This document shows positions 48,641 through 59,449 of a DNA stretch of 64,000 nucleotides, piece after piece. The position numbers were made by a program, and so were the translations under genes. The notes beneath the pieces were generated by a model. The model ran no database searches and was not told where the DNA came from. It saw nothing but the letters and a program-made list of their open reading frames with translations. Within the stretch, counting starts at the first letter, position 1. Each line of letters begins with the position of its first letter. The stretch covers positions 19,721-83,720 of the forward strand of contig CAMJXE010000003.1 in the NCBI GenBank assembly GCA_946409645.1, read 5' to 3'. The DNA is from an uncultured Bacteroidales bacterium (lineage in GTDB: Bacteria; Bacteroidota; Bacteroidia; Bacteroidales; WCHB1-69).

Positions 48641-49573
48641 TTATACGTAATAATGCGACGATATTGACGTGTTGTCTTCGACGCTAAGGATGATTTCGGA
48701 CAGCAGTTTGGCCACGGAGATGACCTTGACTTTCTCGCAGGGGCGTTTCAACGGGATGGTGTCGGTGACGAGCACTTCGTCGAGCACGGAGCGATCGATT
48801 TTCTCCAGCGCATCTCCGGAGAAGAGGCCGTGGGCGCACATGGCGCGGACACTCTTCGCACCCATTTCCTTGATGCGGGCAGCGGCTTTGCAGAGTGTAC
48901 CGGCAGTGTCGATAATGTCATCGACCAGAATCACGTTCTTGTCTTTCACATCGCCGATGATCTGCAGGGAGGCCACTTCGTTCTGCTTCTCGCGCTGTTT
49001 GTAGCCGATGGCCAACTCGCAGTTGAGAGCTTTGGCGTAGGTGGAAGCACGTTTCGTGCCGCCCGTGTCAGGCGATGCGATGCTGATGTTGTCCCAACCG
49101 GAATTCTTCACCAAGGGGATGAAGACATTGGATGCAAACAAGTGGTCCACAGGTACTTCGAAGAAACCTTGGATTTGGTCGGCGTGCAGATCCATGGTGA
49201 TGACGCGGCTGACACCGGCTGTGGTGAGCAGGTTGCACATCAGCTTGGCACCGATAGAGGTGCGGGGCTTGTCTTTGCGGTCCTGACGGGCATAGCCGAA
49301 ATAGGGGATCACGGCGATGATGCTGCGTGCGGAGGCGCGCTTGGCGGCATCGATGGCAATCAGAAGCTCGATGATGTTGTCCGCAGGTGAGAAGGTCGGT
49401 TGGATGATGAACACATCGCGTCCGCGGATGCTCTCGTTGTAATAGACTTGGATCTCACCGTCTTTGAATTGCAGGATATCCACGGAAAGGAGGGGCTTGT
49501 GCAAACAGTCGGCAATCTTTTTCGCCAGCTCAGGATTGGACCGACCGGCAACCAATACGTAATCGTGATTCAT
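48641..49573 (-). CDS. prs: Ribose-phosphate pyrophosphokinase
   Basis: LLSVDILQFKDGEIQVYYNESIRGRDVFIIQPT; YFGYARQDRKDKPRTSI; start MNHDYVLVAGRSN preferred. Confidence 0.95.
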   Translation of the reverse strand: MNHDYVLVAGRSNPELAKKIADCLHKPLLSVDILQFKDGEIQVYYNESIRGRDVFIIQPTFSPADNIIELLIAIDAAKRASARSIIAVIPYFGYARQDRKDKPRTSIGAKLMCNLLTTAGVSRVITMDLHADQIQGFFEVPVDHLFASNVFIPLVKNSGWDNISIASPDTGGTKRASTYAKALNCELAIGYKQREKQNEVASLQIIGDVKDKNVILVDDIIDTAGTLCKAAARIKEMGAKSVRAMCAHGLFSGDALEKIDRSVLDEVLVTDTIPLKRPCEKVKVISVAKLLSEIILSVEDNTSISSHYYV

Positions 49574-49711
49574 AAATAATTGATATTTAACGTTTTGAAT
49601 TTCATAAAATGAGAATACAAAAGTAATTACTTCTTTCGGAAATGCCAAAAAAAGATATTATTAGTTATGAACAATGGGAGGGAGGGGAGGGGAGACCGCC
49701 CCGAGGATGGG

Positions 49712-50308
49712 TCACTCTCCTAACTGTTCCTCGATAGCCTCTTCCACTTTCGCCATGTCGTAGCCGGAACTGAATCGGTTCACCACCTCGCCGTTGCGGT
49801 TGATGAGGAATTTGGTGAAGTTCCACTGGATTTTGCCGGGCTTTTTGCTCTTCAGCCACGTGTAGAGCGGCGATTCATTGGCGCCGTTCACGTCGATTTT
49901 GGCGAACTGGGGGAAGGTGATGTGGTAGTTGCCGGTGCAGAAACCGTGGATGTCGTCGTAGGATCCGGGGGCTTGTCCGCCGAACTGGTTGCACGGGAAG
50001 TCGAGGATCACGAAACCGCGGTCCTGGTAGATCTCGTACCATTTCTGCAGCTGGGTGTATTGCGGGGTGTATCCGCATTGGGTGGCGGTGTTCACCACCA
50101 ACAGCACCTTGCCGCGATATTGTGCCAGGGAGACGCTGTCGCCGTTGCCGTCGAGCACCGAGAACTGGTAGATTTTGTCTGTGTCATCCACCACAGTGGT
50201 GTCCTCTTCCGGTGTCGGGGGCTGGGGTTCAATGGGATCGGGTTTGTTGCAGGCGCAGAACATGGCCAGCATCAAGGTCATAAGGGTCAAAATTCGGATA
50301 CTTTTCAT
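49712..50308 (-). CDS. Glutathione peroxidase-family lipoprotein
   Basis: FCACNKPD lipobox; NTATQCGYTPQYTQLQ, FPCNQFGGQAPG, WNFTKFLINRNG. Confidence 0.9.
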   Translation of the reverse strand: MKSIRILTLMTLMLAMFCACNKPDPIEPQPPTPEEDTTVVDDTDKIYQFSVLDGNGDSVSLAQYRGKVLLVVNTATQCGYTPQYTQLQKWYEIYQDRGFVILDFPCNQFGGQAPGSYDDIHGFCTGNYHITFPQFAKIDVNGANESPLYTWLKSKKPGKIQWNFTKFLINRNGEVVNRFSSGYDMAKVEEAIEEQLGE

Positions 50309-50330
50309 ATTGATTTAGGTAAAACGATGG

Positions 50331-50909
50331 CTATTGCTGTCCTTTCGCCAACTGCTCCTCGATTTCGGCCTCTGTTTTCCCCAGCAGCGTGAGATATTGC
50401 TGGAACACAGGCGTGAGGGAGTCGTTGGGGTAGCGGTTGATGAAGTCGCGGTATTCGCTTTCGGCGCTGCGCCAGTCGCCGAGGATGTCGTCATAGACGA
50501 TGGCGCGCTGCCAGTAGCAGAGGCGCGCCTGGTCCAGTTCGGGATACTGCTCCTGGAACTGGTTGAAGATGGCAAGCGCCCGTTTCGCGTTCCGCGCCCG
50601 CGCCTCCATGTTGCCCTTCCGGTCTGCCGATTTCGCCAGGATCATGCTGCCCACGCCGGCACGGAAAAGCATATCGGCCGCCAAAGAGTCACCGGGATGC
50701 TTTTCAGCATACGCGATGGCACGGCTGATGAAGTTTTGGAACGCCAGCGTATCGATACGCCCGCAGGCAGCGTAAAGAGAGTCGGCGTAGTGATAGGAGG
50801 TCAACATGGAATCTGCCTCCAACTGCGCATTCTTCTGTTCGGCACGCTTGCCTCCACCACAGGAAGCTAATATCAGAGCGGTGATTGCTATTGGGATTAC
50901 TCGTTTCAT
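50331..50909 (-). CDS. TPR-like lipoprotein
   Basis: LILASCGGGKRAEQKN lipobox; helical repeats. Confidence 0.6.
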   Translation of the reverse strand: MKRVIPIAITALILASCGGGKRAEQKNAQLEADSMLTSYHYADSLYAACGRIDTLAFQNFISRAIAYAEKHPGDSLAADMLFRAGVGSMILAKSADRKGNMEARARNAKRALAIFNQFQEQYPELDQARLCYWQRAIVYDDILGDWRSAESEYRDFINRYPNDSLTPVFQQYLTLLGKTEAEIEEQLAKGQQ

Positions 50910-50928
50910 TGTCGTCAGTTGTTACAGT

Positions 50929-51005
50929 CTCACACTGCGGCTCACGCCTTGTGTGGGGTTAATTGCGCTTCGCGCGTCTTGCCTCTTCGAGGCTGCTTAA
51001 GGATA
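50929..51005. repeat. Interspersed repeat element, inverted relative to 40466-40571
   Basis: cacactgcggctcacgccttgtgtggggttaattgcgcttcgcgcgtcttgcctcttcgaggctgctt. Confidence 0.85.
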
Positions 51006-51074
51006 ATATTTCGTATCAACACAACACCATTCCAGCCGACGATAGGGGGCCGGAATCTCAGACTCGCATGTGCA

Positions 51075-51623
51075 TTATCGTTTCGTTTTGTAAGCTGGGT
51101 GGACTTTGCCGGCGGCGATGTCGTTGAGCTGGCGTTTGAGCACCATTTTCTTGATTTGCGAGAGGTTGTCGGTGAAGACTTTGCCTTCGAGGTGGTCGTA
51201 CTCGTGCTGGATGATACGGGCTAAGATGCCGTTGATGTCACAGTCGTGGTATTCGCCCTTCTCGTCGTGGTAGGTGATGTGGATGTCGGATTTGCGGATG
51301 ACATCCTCGTTGATCTTCGGGAGACTGAGGCAGCCCTCCGCGAAAGGAACGTCGTCACCGAAACGGTCGGTGATGGTCGGGTTGATGAAGGCGCCCTTGA
51401 ACGGCTCATGGTCAGGGTAGATCTCTTTGTATGGGGTTGAGTCAACCACAAACACGCGCACGGACTTACCTACTTGCGGGGCGGCCAAACCAACGCCTTC
51501 CGCATGGTACATGGTCTCGAAAAGGTCGTTGACGAATGTCTTCAGCATTTCGTCGTTGAGGTCAACTTCCACGGCGGTTTTGCGCAACACCGGGCTTCCA
51601 TATAATACAATAGGTAATATCAT
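51075..51623 (-). CDS. def: Peptide deformylase
   Basis: GVGLAAPQVGKSVRVFV, EGCLSLP, IIQHEYDHLEGKVF. Confidence 0.96.
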   Translation of the reverse strand: MILPIVLYGSPVLRKTAVEVDLNDEMLKTFVNDLFETMYHAEGVGLAAPQVGKSVRVFVVDSTPYKEIYPDHEPFKGAFINPTITDRFGDDVPFAEGCLSLPKINEDVIRKSDIHITYHDEKGEYHDCDINGILARIIQHEYDHLEGKVFTDNLSQIKKMVLKRQLNDIAAGKVHPAYKTKR

Positions 51624-52072
51624 TGTTCTGAATTTCTTAAATTTATCATATCCTGTTGCTCCAGATAGGATTGCAGAATGATGGCTGCACTCATCTTATC
51701 GACCAACGATTTGTCACGTCGGTCTTTCTTCTTCAACCCGATGTCGATCATGGTCTGGAAGGCGATCCGAGAGGTGAATCGCTCGTCGATGCGGGCAATG
51801 TCGGTGCCAGGGGAGATTTTCGGTAGCTCCTTGCGCAACCGGTTGACGAACGGCTCTATGTAGCGACACGACTCCGACGGTGTGTTGTCCAGTTGCTTGG
51901 CTTCGCCCACGACCACCACATCGACCTTCTCCTTACCGAGGTAGTCTTTCAGGAAGTCGAAAGCCTGCGCCACGGGGACGGTTTCCAAGGCGTGCGCGCA
52001 GATGCGAAGCTCGTCGGTGACGGCAAACCCCACGCGTTTCTGTCCGTAATCAATGGCCATTACTCTACCCAT
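51620..52072 (-). CDS. ruvX: Holliday junction resolvase-like RuvX/YqgF
   Basis: MGRVMAIDYGQKRVGFAVTDELR; DERFTSRIA. Confidence 0.92.
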   Translation of the reverse strand: MGRVMAIDYGQKRVGFAVTDELRICAHALETVPVAQAFDFLKDYLGKEKVDVVVVGEAKQLDNTPSESCRYIEPFVNRLRKELPKISPGTDIARIDERFTSRIAFQTMIDIGLKKKDRRDKSLVDKMSAAIILQSYLEQQDMINLRNSEQ

Positions 52073-52313
52073 TATCTGGATTATTTTTCGGGGCGCAAAG
52101 ATACTATTTTTTTCGGCTTACAGCCTTAGGGGCTTACAAGTTTACCGGTTTAGGGATTAGGGAGGAATGGCAGGTTGTGTGTCAAAATGGCAGTTTCTTT
52201 TCTGTTGAAAACCATAGACATGTTTTTTGGCACAGTTGTTGCAAAGAGTGAACGCGTTCGATTGCGAACTGTGTAAAAATAAATGAAGTAATATTAATTA
52301 AAATCATACAAAA

Positions 52314-54251
52314 ATGGGTAAAATCATAGGAATAGACTTAGGAACTACCAATTCATGCGTTGCGGTGATGGAAGGCAATGAGCCAGTCGTCATCCCCAAC
52401 AGCGAAGGCAGAAGAACCACGCCGTCCATCGTGGCGTTCGTGGGCGACAACGAAAGAAAGGTCGGTGACCCTGCAAAACGTCAGGCTATCACCAACCCCA
52501 CAAAGACCATCTTCTCCATCAAGAGATTCATGGGCGAGACTTACGACCGCGTGACCAACGAGATCAGCCGCGTGCCCTACATCGTGGAACGCTCCTCCAA
52601 CAACATGCCAAAAGTGAAGATCGACGACCGTTCTTACACGGCTCAGGAGATTTCCGCCATGATTCTGCAAAAGATGAAGAAAACGGCAGAGGATTATCTC
52701 GGTCAGGAAGTGACGGAAGCCGTCATCACGGTGCCCGCTTACTTCAGCGACTCTCAACGTCAGGCCACCAAGGAGGCCGGCGAGATCGCAGGTCTGAATG
52801 TGAAACGTATCATCAACGAGCCTACCGCAGCCGCTCTGGCTTACGGTTTGGACAAGAAGAAGTCCGACTCCAAGGTGGCCGTCTTCGACCTCGGCGGCGG
52901 TACCTTCGATATCTCCATCTTGGAACTCGGCGACGGTGTCTTCGAGGTGAAATCCACTAACGGCGACACACACCTCGGCGGCGACGACTTCGACCACAAG
53001 ATTATCGACTGGTTGGCCAACGAGTTCATGAAGGACTACAATGTGGATTTGCGCAAAGACGCTATGGCTCTGCAACGTCTGAAAGAGGCTGCCGAGAAGG
53101 CCAAGATCGAGCTCTCCAGCTCCAACTCCACGGAAATCAACCTGCCGTACATCATGCCGATCGACGGTGTTCCGCAACACTTGGTGCGCACTCTCACCCG
53201 TGCTCAGTTCGAGCAACTGTGCGACGACCTGATCCGCGCCACCATCGAACCTTGTAAGAAGGCTCTGGCCGACGCCGGTTACAAGACCTCCGATATTGAC
53301 GAGGTGATCCTCGTGGGCGGCTCCACCCGTATCCCCGCCATCCAGAAGGTGGTGGAAGACTTCTTCGGCAAAGTGCCCTCCAAGGGCGTCAACCCCGACG
53401 AAGTGGTGGCCATCGGTGCTTCCATCCAAGGCGGCGTGCTGAGTGGCGACGTGAAAGACATCCTCTTGCTGGATGTGACCCCGCTGTCACTCGGTCTGGA
53501 AACCCTCGGCGGTGTGATGACCAAGCTCATCGACGCCAACACCACCATCCCGACCAAGAAGTCACAGGTGTTCACCACCGCAGCCGACAACCAGACCTCT
53601 GTGGAGATCCACGTGCTGCAAGGCGAGCGTCCCATGGCGGCTCAGAACAAGAGCATCGGCCGTTTCCACCTGGATGGCATTCCGGCAGCTATGCGCGGCA
53701 TCCCGCAAATCGAAGTCACCTTCGACATCGACTCCAACGGTATCCTCAACGTGACGGCTCACGACAAGGCTTCCGGCAAGGAACAGAAGATTAGAATCGA
53801 GGCTTCCTCTGGCTTGAGCGACGACGAAATCAAGCGCATGAAGGCCGAAGCTGAGGCTAACGCCGATGCCGACAAGAAGGCCAAGGAAGAGATCGACAAA
53901 CTGAACAACGCTGACTCTTTGGTGTTCAACACCGAGAAACAGCTCAAGGAGTTCGGCGACAAGATTCCCGCTGACGACAAGGCCAAGATCGAGGCTGCGG
54001 CAGCCAAGCTGAAGACCGCGCACGACAACAAGGACTTCGCCACCATTGACAGCGCAACGGCAGAGTTGCAGAGTGCTTGGAACGAGGCATCCCAGAAGAT
54101 GTACGCCGCACAGGGCGGTGCCCAACAGCCTGGCGCCGACTTCAACGGCGGCTTCAACCAACAGGCCGGTCCGCAAGGCCCGCAAGGCGGTGCCAACAAC
54201 GGCGGCAGCGACCCTGAGGTGCAAGATGTCGATTTTGAGGAGGTGAAATAA
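52314..54251 (+). CDS. dnaK: Molecular chaperone DnaK
   Basis: [47 protein letters not shown]. Confidence 0.98.
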   Translation: MGKIIGIDLGTTNSCVAVMEGNEPVVIPNSEGRRTTPSIVAFVGDNERKVGDPAKRQAITNPTKTIFSIKRFMGETYDRVTNEISRVPYIVERSSNNMPKVKIDDRSYTAQEISAMILQKMKKTAEDYLGQEVTEAVITVPAYFSDSQRQATKEAGEIAGLNVKRIINEPTAAALAYGLDKKKSDSKVAVFDLGGGTFDISILELGDGVFEVKSTNGDTHLGGDDFDHKIIDWLANEFMKDYNVDLRKDAMALQRLKEAAEKAKIELSSSNSTEINLPYIMPIDGVPQHLVRTLTRAQFEQLCDDLIRATIEPCKKALADAGYKTSDIDEVILVGGSTRIPAIQKVVEDFFGKVPSKGVNPDEVVAIGASIQGGVLSGDVKDILLLDVTPLSLGLETLGGVMTKLIDANTTIPTKKSQVFTTAADNQTSVEIHVLQGERPMAAQNKSIGRFHLDGIPAAMRGIPQIEVTFDIDSNGILNVTAHDKASGKEQKIRIEASSGLSDDEIKRMKAEAEANADADKKAKEEIDKLNNADSLVFNTEKQLKEFGDKIPADDKAKIEAAAAKLKTAHDNKDFATIDSATAELQSAWNEASQKMYAAQGGAQQPGADFNGGFNQQAGPQGPQGGANNGGSDPEVQDVDFEEVK

Positions 54252-54276
54252 TCCCCCACATACCGAATACCCCAAC

Positions 54277-54316
54277 GCGGGTGCCGATGAGGAATCGGCA
54301 CCCGCGTTTTTTTGTT
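54277..54316 (+). terminator. Intrinsic terminator after dnaK
   Basis: GCGGGTGCCGATgaggAATCGGCACCCGC + T-run. Confidence 0.85.
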
Positions 54317-54421
54317 GTGCGTGGCGGGGTGGCGCCCGCGATTGACCGCACCCCTACAACCGAACAACAATGCTTGCTGCTACCTTCCAGATACTGCTCA
54401 GCTACTGCTCAGATACGGGAT

Positions 54422-54439
54422 GCGACGCTGGAAGCGTCG
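54422..54439. repeat. GCGACGCTggaAGCGTCG hairpin
   Basis: Same family as 28382-28401. Confidence 0.7.
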
Positions 54440-54443
54440 GCCC

Positions 54444-55197
54444 CTATCCTGACAACACCTCGTCCGCTGGAATTTCCATCCTACTGAACGCGAACAGCTT
54501 CTTCCACAGGTCTTTGAGGGACGCGCCGAGGTGATAGACGGTGTCGTCGAGGATGAGGAAGCGGTCGTGGTAGCGTCAGCAGCACTGAATCGTCGATGTA
54601 GTTGTCGATGAGGACAATGCGTTTGCGTGCCGACCGGATCAGGTCCGCCGCGAAGGCGTACGCGTCGAAGATCTGCCCATCGTAGAAGACACCCTCGACC
54701 GGTGGCAGGGCGGTGCGCACGAAGAAATCAACCTTGTCTTGAAGAGAGTGAATCTGTTCGGAGTGTTCTTGAAGCTGTCTGTCGATCCGTTGTTCCGCTT
54801 GCTGGAAATGTTGGTTGATGGTGCACCCTCGTAAAAGATGCTCTTTTAATGTTTTTGTAGCCCAACGCCTAAAGATAGTGGCATTCTTGCTGTTGACGCG
54901 ATACCCGACAGATAATATTGCGTCAAGATTGTAATACGTTGTATGATAGAGCCTTGTCCCATTTTGTCCCATGTGTTCCAAAATGGAACATGTGGTCTCT
55001 CTCTCGATTTCACCACTTTTGTAAATGTTGTTCAGATGCTTTGTGATAGCTGCTCTCTGTGTTCCGAACAGCACCGCCATCTGTGCCTGCGTGAGCCATA
55101 CAGTGTCCTCCTCCATTCGTACTTCCAACCGGATGCTGCTGTCGGGTTGGTAGAGGATGATTTCGCCGTTTTGTGCCAAAGGTTTGTTTTCTTCCAT
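54444..55197 (-). pseudogene. RhuM-family protein, internally deleted and frameshifted
   Basis: Intact RhuM-like N-terminus to IVLIDNYIDDSVLLTL; +1-shifted tail YHDRFLILDDTVYHLGASLKDLWKKLFAFSRMEIPADEVLSG* with the middle of the C-terminal domain missing. Confidence 0.75.
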
Positions 55198-55606
55198 AAT
55201 GGTTGTTTTTTCGTTTTGCGGTTACTGAATCTTTGTCCGCAAAGATACAACAAAAAACCTTGCCTGTCATGGATTTTGTGAGATTTTGGTTGCTTTTGGA
55301 AACCAGAAGATTGTGCTTGCCGTTTAACAATTCGGTTGACCAATTGTTAAATTGCGGGGCATGTTTTTCGCAGATTATCGTCTTTGCGGTCGCAGCTGCG
55401 TCGCGAAACCGCGTAGCCCGCTGGCCGCGCGCGTGCCGGAGGCACGCTACTGAGACGATGTGCAGTAGATCTGTAATCGTCGGCGCGGAAATCAGTGCCG
55501 GGGTGACTGACACGAGGTGTCACTTGCAGTTTTTATTGCGTTTTCTGCCATTTTCATTTGCAAAATTGCTATTTTTGCAGATTAATTTGCCACTAATAGA
55601 AAGCGT

Positions 55607-57343
55607 ATGTCAACCGAAGAATTGCAGAAACGGACGACCGTCAATATACAGGAGAAAGCGAACCTCATTTGGGCTATCGCCGACAAACTCGTAGGCACTT
55701 ACAAGCCCCACGAATACGGCAATGTGGTGCTGCCGATGTGCGTTATCAAGCGTTTCTCTGATGTGCTGGCACCGACCAAGCAGAAAGTGCTCGACACCAA
55801 CGCCCAACTCGACAAGCGGGGTCTCGCCGTGAAAGCGGGGTTCCTCACCCAAGCGTCAGGTTTCGACTTCTACAACCTCTCGCCTTTCACTTTGGAGGGG
55901 TTGCTGTCGGATGCCGAGAACATCGCCGACAACTTCCGCTCCTACCTGAACCACTTTTCCAACAATGTGATTGACATCTTGGAAAAGTTCGACTTCGACA
56001 AGGAGATTACCAAATTGGACAACAACGGCATTCTCTACAACGTGATACAGGAGTTCTGTTCCAAGAAGGCGTATATGGGGCTGGATGCCATCACCGCCGT
56101 CGATATGGGCTACATATTCGAGGAGTTGGTTCGGAAATTCTCTGAATCATACGACGAGCAGGCGGGAGCGCACTTCACCGCACGCGACATTATCTACCTG
56201 ATGGCGGAACTGTTGGTTGCGCCCAAGAAAGCGCACCTGCAAGACGAGGGTATCACCGCCACAATGTACGATATGGCGATGGGGACTTCACAGATGTTGG
56301 ACTGTCTCTCCGAGAAACTCCACGAGATAGACCCCGACGCAAGTCTAACCGAATTCGGGCAGGAGTTGAACGAGCAGACCTTCGCCATTGCCAAGGCGAA
56401 TATGCTGATAAAAGGCGGCGATGCCGAGAATATGAAGCACGGCAACACGCTCTCCAACGATATGTTCGAGGGCTTCACCTTCGACTACATCATCTCCAAT
56501 CCGCCATTCGGCATCGAGTGGAAGAACGAGAAGGCGAAGGTGGAGGAAGAACACAAGAAAGGTGATTACGGTCGTTTCGGTGCGGGGCTTCCTGCCATAG
56601 GCGACAGCCAACAACTGTTCGTGCTGAACGGGGTCGCCAAACTGAAGGACAACGGGCGTATGGCCATCATTCAGAACGGCTCCCCATTGTTCAAGGGTGA
56701 TGCAGGCAGCGGCGAAAGCAATATCCGGGGGTATCTGCTGGAGAACGATTGGTTGGAAGCGATTGTCCAGATACCTAACGATATGTTCTACAACACGGGC
56801 ATTGCTACATACATTTGGGTGATTACCAAGGACAAGTCCGCCGAGCGTGCGGGCAAGGTACAGTTGATTGACGCGAGCAAGTGCAGCGTGAAGCGCAGGA
56901 AACCGTTAGGCAACAAGCGCAACGAGTTCGACGAAACCTGTATTGCCTTGATTACAAAAGCATACAACGCCTTCACGGATAACACCTACACAGATGGAGA
57001 TTTGGTGGTGGAGAGCAAGGTGAAGGACAACGAGGATTTCAAATACCGCAAGGTGACGGTGGAGTTTCCATCCGACAAGCAGACCGACAAAAAGGCGAAG
57101 CCCGAAAAGGACACCGAGATTATCCCGTGGACGGAAGACGTGCAGGCGTATATGGAGAAAAATGTGCTGCCGTTCCAACCCAAGGCGAAGATAGTGGAGA
57201 AGCAGACCAAGATAGGGTATGAAATTCCGTTCACGAGGGAGTTCTACAAGTATGTGCCGTTAGAGGCAAGTGAGAAAATCTTTGCACACCTCAAAGAGTT
57301 GGAGGCAAAGGAAACCGAGTTGATGAACAAGATTTTGGGATAG
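55607..57343 (+). CDS. hsdM: Type I restriction-modification system methyltransferase subunit
   Basis: GAHFTARDIIYLMAELL, FDYIISNPPFGIEWK (NPPF). Confidence 0.96.
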   Translation: MSTEELQKRTTVNIQEKANLIWAIADKLVGTYKPHEYGNVVLPMCVIKRFSDVLAPTKQKVLDTNAQLDKRGLAVKAGFLTQASGFDFYNLSPFTLEGLLSDAENIADNFRSYLNHFSNNVIDILEKFDFDKEITKLDNNGILYNVIQEFCSKKAYMGLDAITAVDMGYIFEELVRKFSESYDEQAGAHFTARDIIYLMAELLVAPKKAHLQDEGITATMYDMAMGTSQMLDCLSEKLHEIDPDASLTEFGQELNEQTFAIAKANMLIKGGDAENMKHGNTLSNDMFEGFTFDYIISNPPFGIEWKNEKAKVEEEHKKGDYGRFGAGLPAIGDSQQLFVLNGVAKLKDNGRMAIIQNGSPLFKGDAGSGESNIRGYLLENDWLEAIVQIPNDMFYNTGIATYIWVITKDKSAERAGKVQLIDASKCSVKRRKPLGNKRNEFDETCIALITKAYNAFTDNTYTDGDLVVESKVKDNEDFKYRKVTVEFPSDKQTDKKAKPEKDTEIIPWTEDVQAYMEKNVLPFQPKAKIVEKQTKIGYEIPFTREFYKYVPLEASEKIFAHLKELEAKETELMNKILG

Positions 57344-57347
57344 GTCT

Positions 57348-58586
57348 ATGGGAACGAAGTATAAAGACAGCGGCATCCCGTGGATTGGAGAGATTCCAAG
57401 TGATTGGGAAGTTCGCAGAGCAAGAAATTCGGTTTCTATTATTAGAGGTGGTTCACCAAGACCTATCGAAGATTATATTTCAGACAATAATGAAGGATAC
57501 AATTGGATAAAGATTGGTGATACCATTAAAGGCAGTAAATACATAGTTTCCACCAAAAGTAAAATCATTAAAGAAGGATTGAGCAAAACTCGGTTGGTCC
57601 ATAAAAATGATTTGATTCTGACAAACTCTATGAGTTTTGGGGAACCATATATTCTTAAAATAGATGGTTGTATTCACGATGGTTGGGTCGCTTTTTCAAA
57701 TTATAAAGGTATTACCAAAGAATTTTTGTATTATCTTCTTATCTCACCATTATGTAGATTACAATTTGAACAACAAGTGGCAGGCGGAGTTGTCCAAAAT
57801 TTGAATATTGACAAAATTGGAACCACACTAATTCTTCTTCCCCCTCTCCCTACCCAGCAGCGCATTGCCGACTTTCTTGACCGCAAGTGTGCCGAGATTG
57901 ACGAACTTGCCGCTTTGCAGGAGACGATGATTACCGAATTGAAACGCTATAAGCAGTCTGTTATTACCGAGACCGTCACCAAAGGACTTGACCCCAATGT
58001 GCCTATGAAGGATAGCGAGGTAGAATGGATTGGGGAGATACCTGAAGGGTGGGATAAAATACGATTGAAATTCTTGTGTACTATCCAGACTGGCAATCAA
58101 GACACGCAAGATGCGATAGCAGATGGAGCATATCCGTTTTATGTTCGTTCACCAATCGTTGAGCATAGCAATAAGTTTTCATTTGAAGGTGAAGGAATAT
58201 TAATGGCGGGGGATGGTGCTGGTGCTGGAAGAGTCTTTCATCACGTTTATGGGAAATACGCCGTACACCAGCGAGTATATAGACTTGCCAATTTTGTCAA
58301 TATCAATTCTGACTATTTGTTCTACTTTTTAAGTAGTCTGTTTTGTATGGAAATGGATAGAGGGAGTGCCCAGTCAACAGTTCCTTCTGTTCGATTGCCT
58401 ATGTTACAGAACTTTCACATTTGCATACCTCATCTTACCGAGCAGCGTGCTATTGCCGACTACCTTGACAAGAAGTGCGCCGAAATTGACGAACTGATCG
58501 CCATAAAACAGCAGAAGATTGAGGCGTTGAAAGAATACAAGAAATCTGTTATATTTGAATATGTGACGGGGAAACGAGTTTTATAA
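57348..58586 (+). CDS. hsdS: Type I restriction-modification specificity subunit
   Basis: Two TRDs with LPPLPTQQRIADFLDRKCAEIDEL / IPHLTEQRAIADYLDKKCAEIDEL conserved regions. Confidence 0.95.
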   Translation: MGTKYKDSGIPWIGEIPSDWEVRRARNSVSIIRGGSPRPIEDYISDNNEGYNWIKIGDTIKGSKYIVSTKSKIIKEGLSKTRLVHKNDLILTNSMSFGEPYILKIDGCIHDGWVAFSNYKGITKEFLYYLLISPLCRLQFEQQVAGGVVQNLNIDKIGTTLILLPPLPTQQRIADFLDRKCAEIDELAALQETMITELKRYKQSVITETVTKGLDPNVPMKDSEVEWIGEIPEGWDKIRLKFLCTIQTGNQDTQDAIADGAYPFYVRSPIVEHSNKFSFEGEGILMAGDGAGAGRVFHHVYGKYAVHQRVYRLANFVNINSDYLFYFLSSLFCMEMDRGSAQSTVPSVRLPMLQNFHICIPHLTEQRAIADYLDKKCAEIDELIAIKQQKIEALKEYKKSVIFEYVTGKRVL

Positions 58587-58606
58587 TTTTTTAAAAGAAA
58601 AATAAT

Positions 58607-59410
58607 ATGGAAAGTTCAAAAAGTATGCTAATAAAAAGTAAAAGCGAAGTAGAAAAGGCAATCAGTGATTATATCACTAAAGGTAATCATCTTCTTCGGT
58701 TTTTCAACGAAGATGATTTTAATAGTTGGCGTTCTTATATGAGTGAATTTTTGAAACAAGCATTTGATAACCCCGATAATGAATATAGAAAGTCTTTTGA
58801 TGAAGCAGGAGTTCCAATAATGTACACTAACCTCACAGATTTCCATCAAGTTGCTGTTGACGAATTAAATGCAAAGATTTTGAATTTAAGCAATTTAAAA
58901 CAAAAATTGGAACTTATTCCGTGTGAGGTAAAAGAAGATATGAATACCGTTATTAAATGTGATTCAAAAAGGATTTTTATTGTACACGGTCACGATACAG
59001 CATTAAAAGAAACTGTCGCACGCATATTGGAAAAATTAGACTTGAACCCCATAATTCTCCACGAACAAAAGAATAACGGTAAAACAATTATTGAAAAATT
59101 CGAGAGTAATGCAGATAATTGCGGTTTTGCTGTTATCCTATTGACTGCTGACGATTGGGGATATCCCATAGAAAAAAATGACAATTCAAAAAGACATCGT
59201 GCAAGACAGAATGTTGTTTTTGAGATGGGCTTTTTTATGGGGAAACTTGGTCGTGATAGAGTGTTCCTTTTGTTGGATAACGGTGTAGAAAAACCTGGCG
59301 ATTTGGATGGCATTATATATCATCCCACAGATAACGAAACTTGGAAATATGATTTAGTGAAGGAGTTGAAATCAAGCGGATATAGTGTTGATGCAAATAA
59401 AATAATATAA
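58607..59410 (+). CDS. TIR-like nucleotide-binding domain protein (PF10137-type)
   Basis: RIFIVHGHDTALKETVARILEKLDLNPIILHEQKNNGKTIIEKFE...AVILLTADDWG...RARQNVVFEMGFFMGKLGRDRVFLL. Confidence 0.88.
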   Translation: MESSKSMLIKSKSEVEKAISDYITKGNHLLRFFNEDDFNSWRSYMSEFLKQAFDNPDNEYRKSFDEAGVPIMYTNLTDFHQVAVDELNAKILNLSNLKQKLELIPCEVKEDMNTVIKCDSKRIFIVHGHDTALKETVARILEKLDLNPIILHEQKNNGKTIIEKFESNADNCGFAVILLTADDWGYPIEKNDNSKRHRARQNVVFEMGFFMGKLGRDRVFLLLDNGVEKPGDLDGIIYHPTDNETWKYDLVKELKSSGYSVDANKII

Positions 59411-59449
59411 TTCTATCATATACATATTCAACCTCAACGAAAAAAATAA

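Noticed and set aside
52353-53429. 358-aa minus-strand ORF
   Set aside because: Antisense shadow of dnaK.
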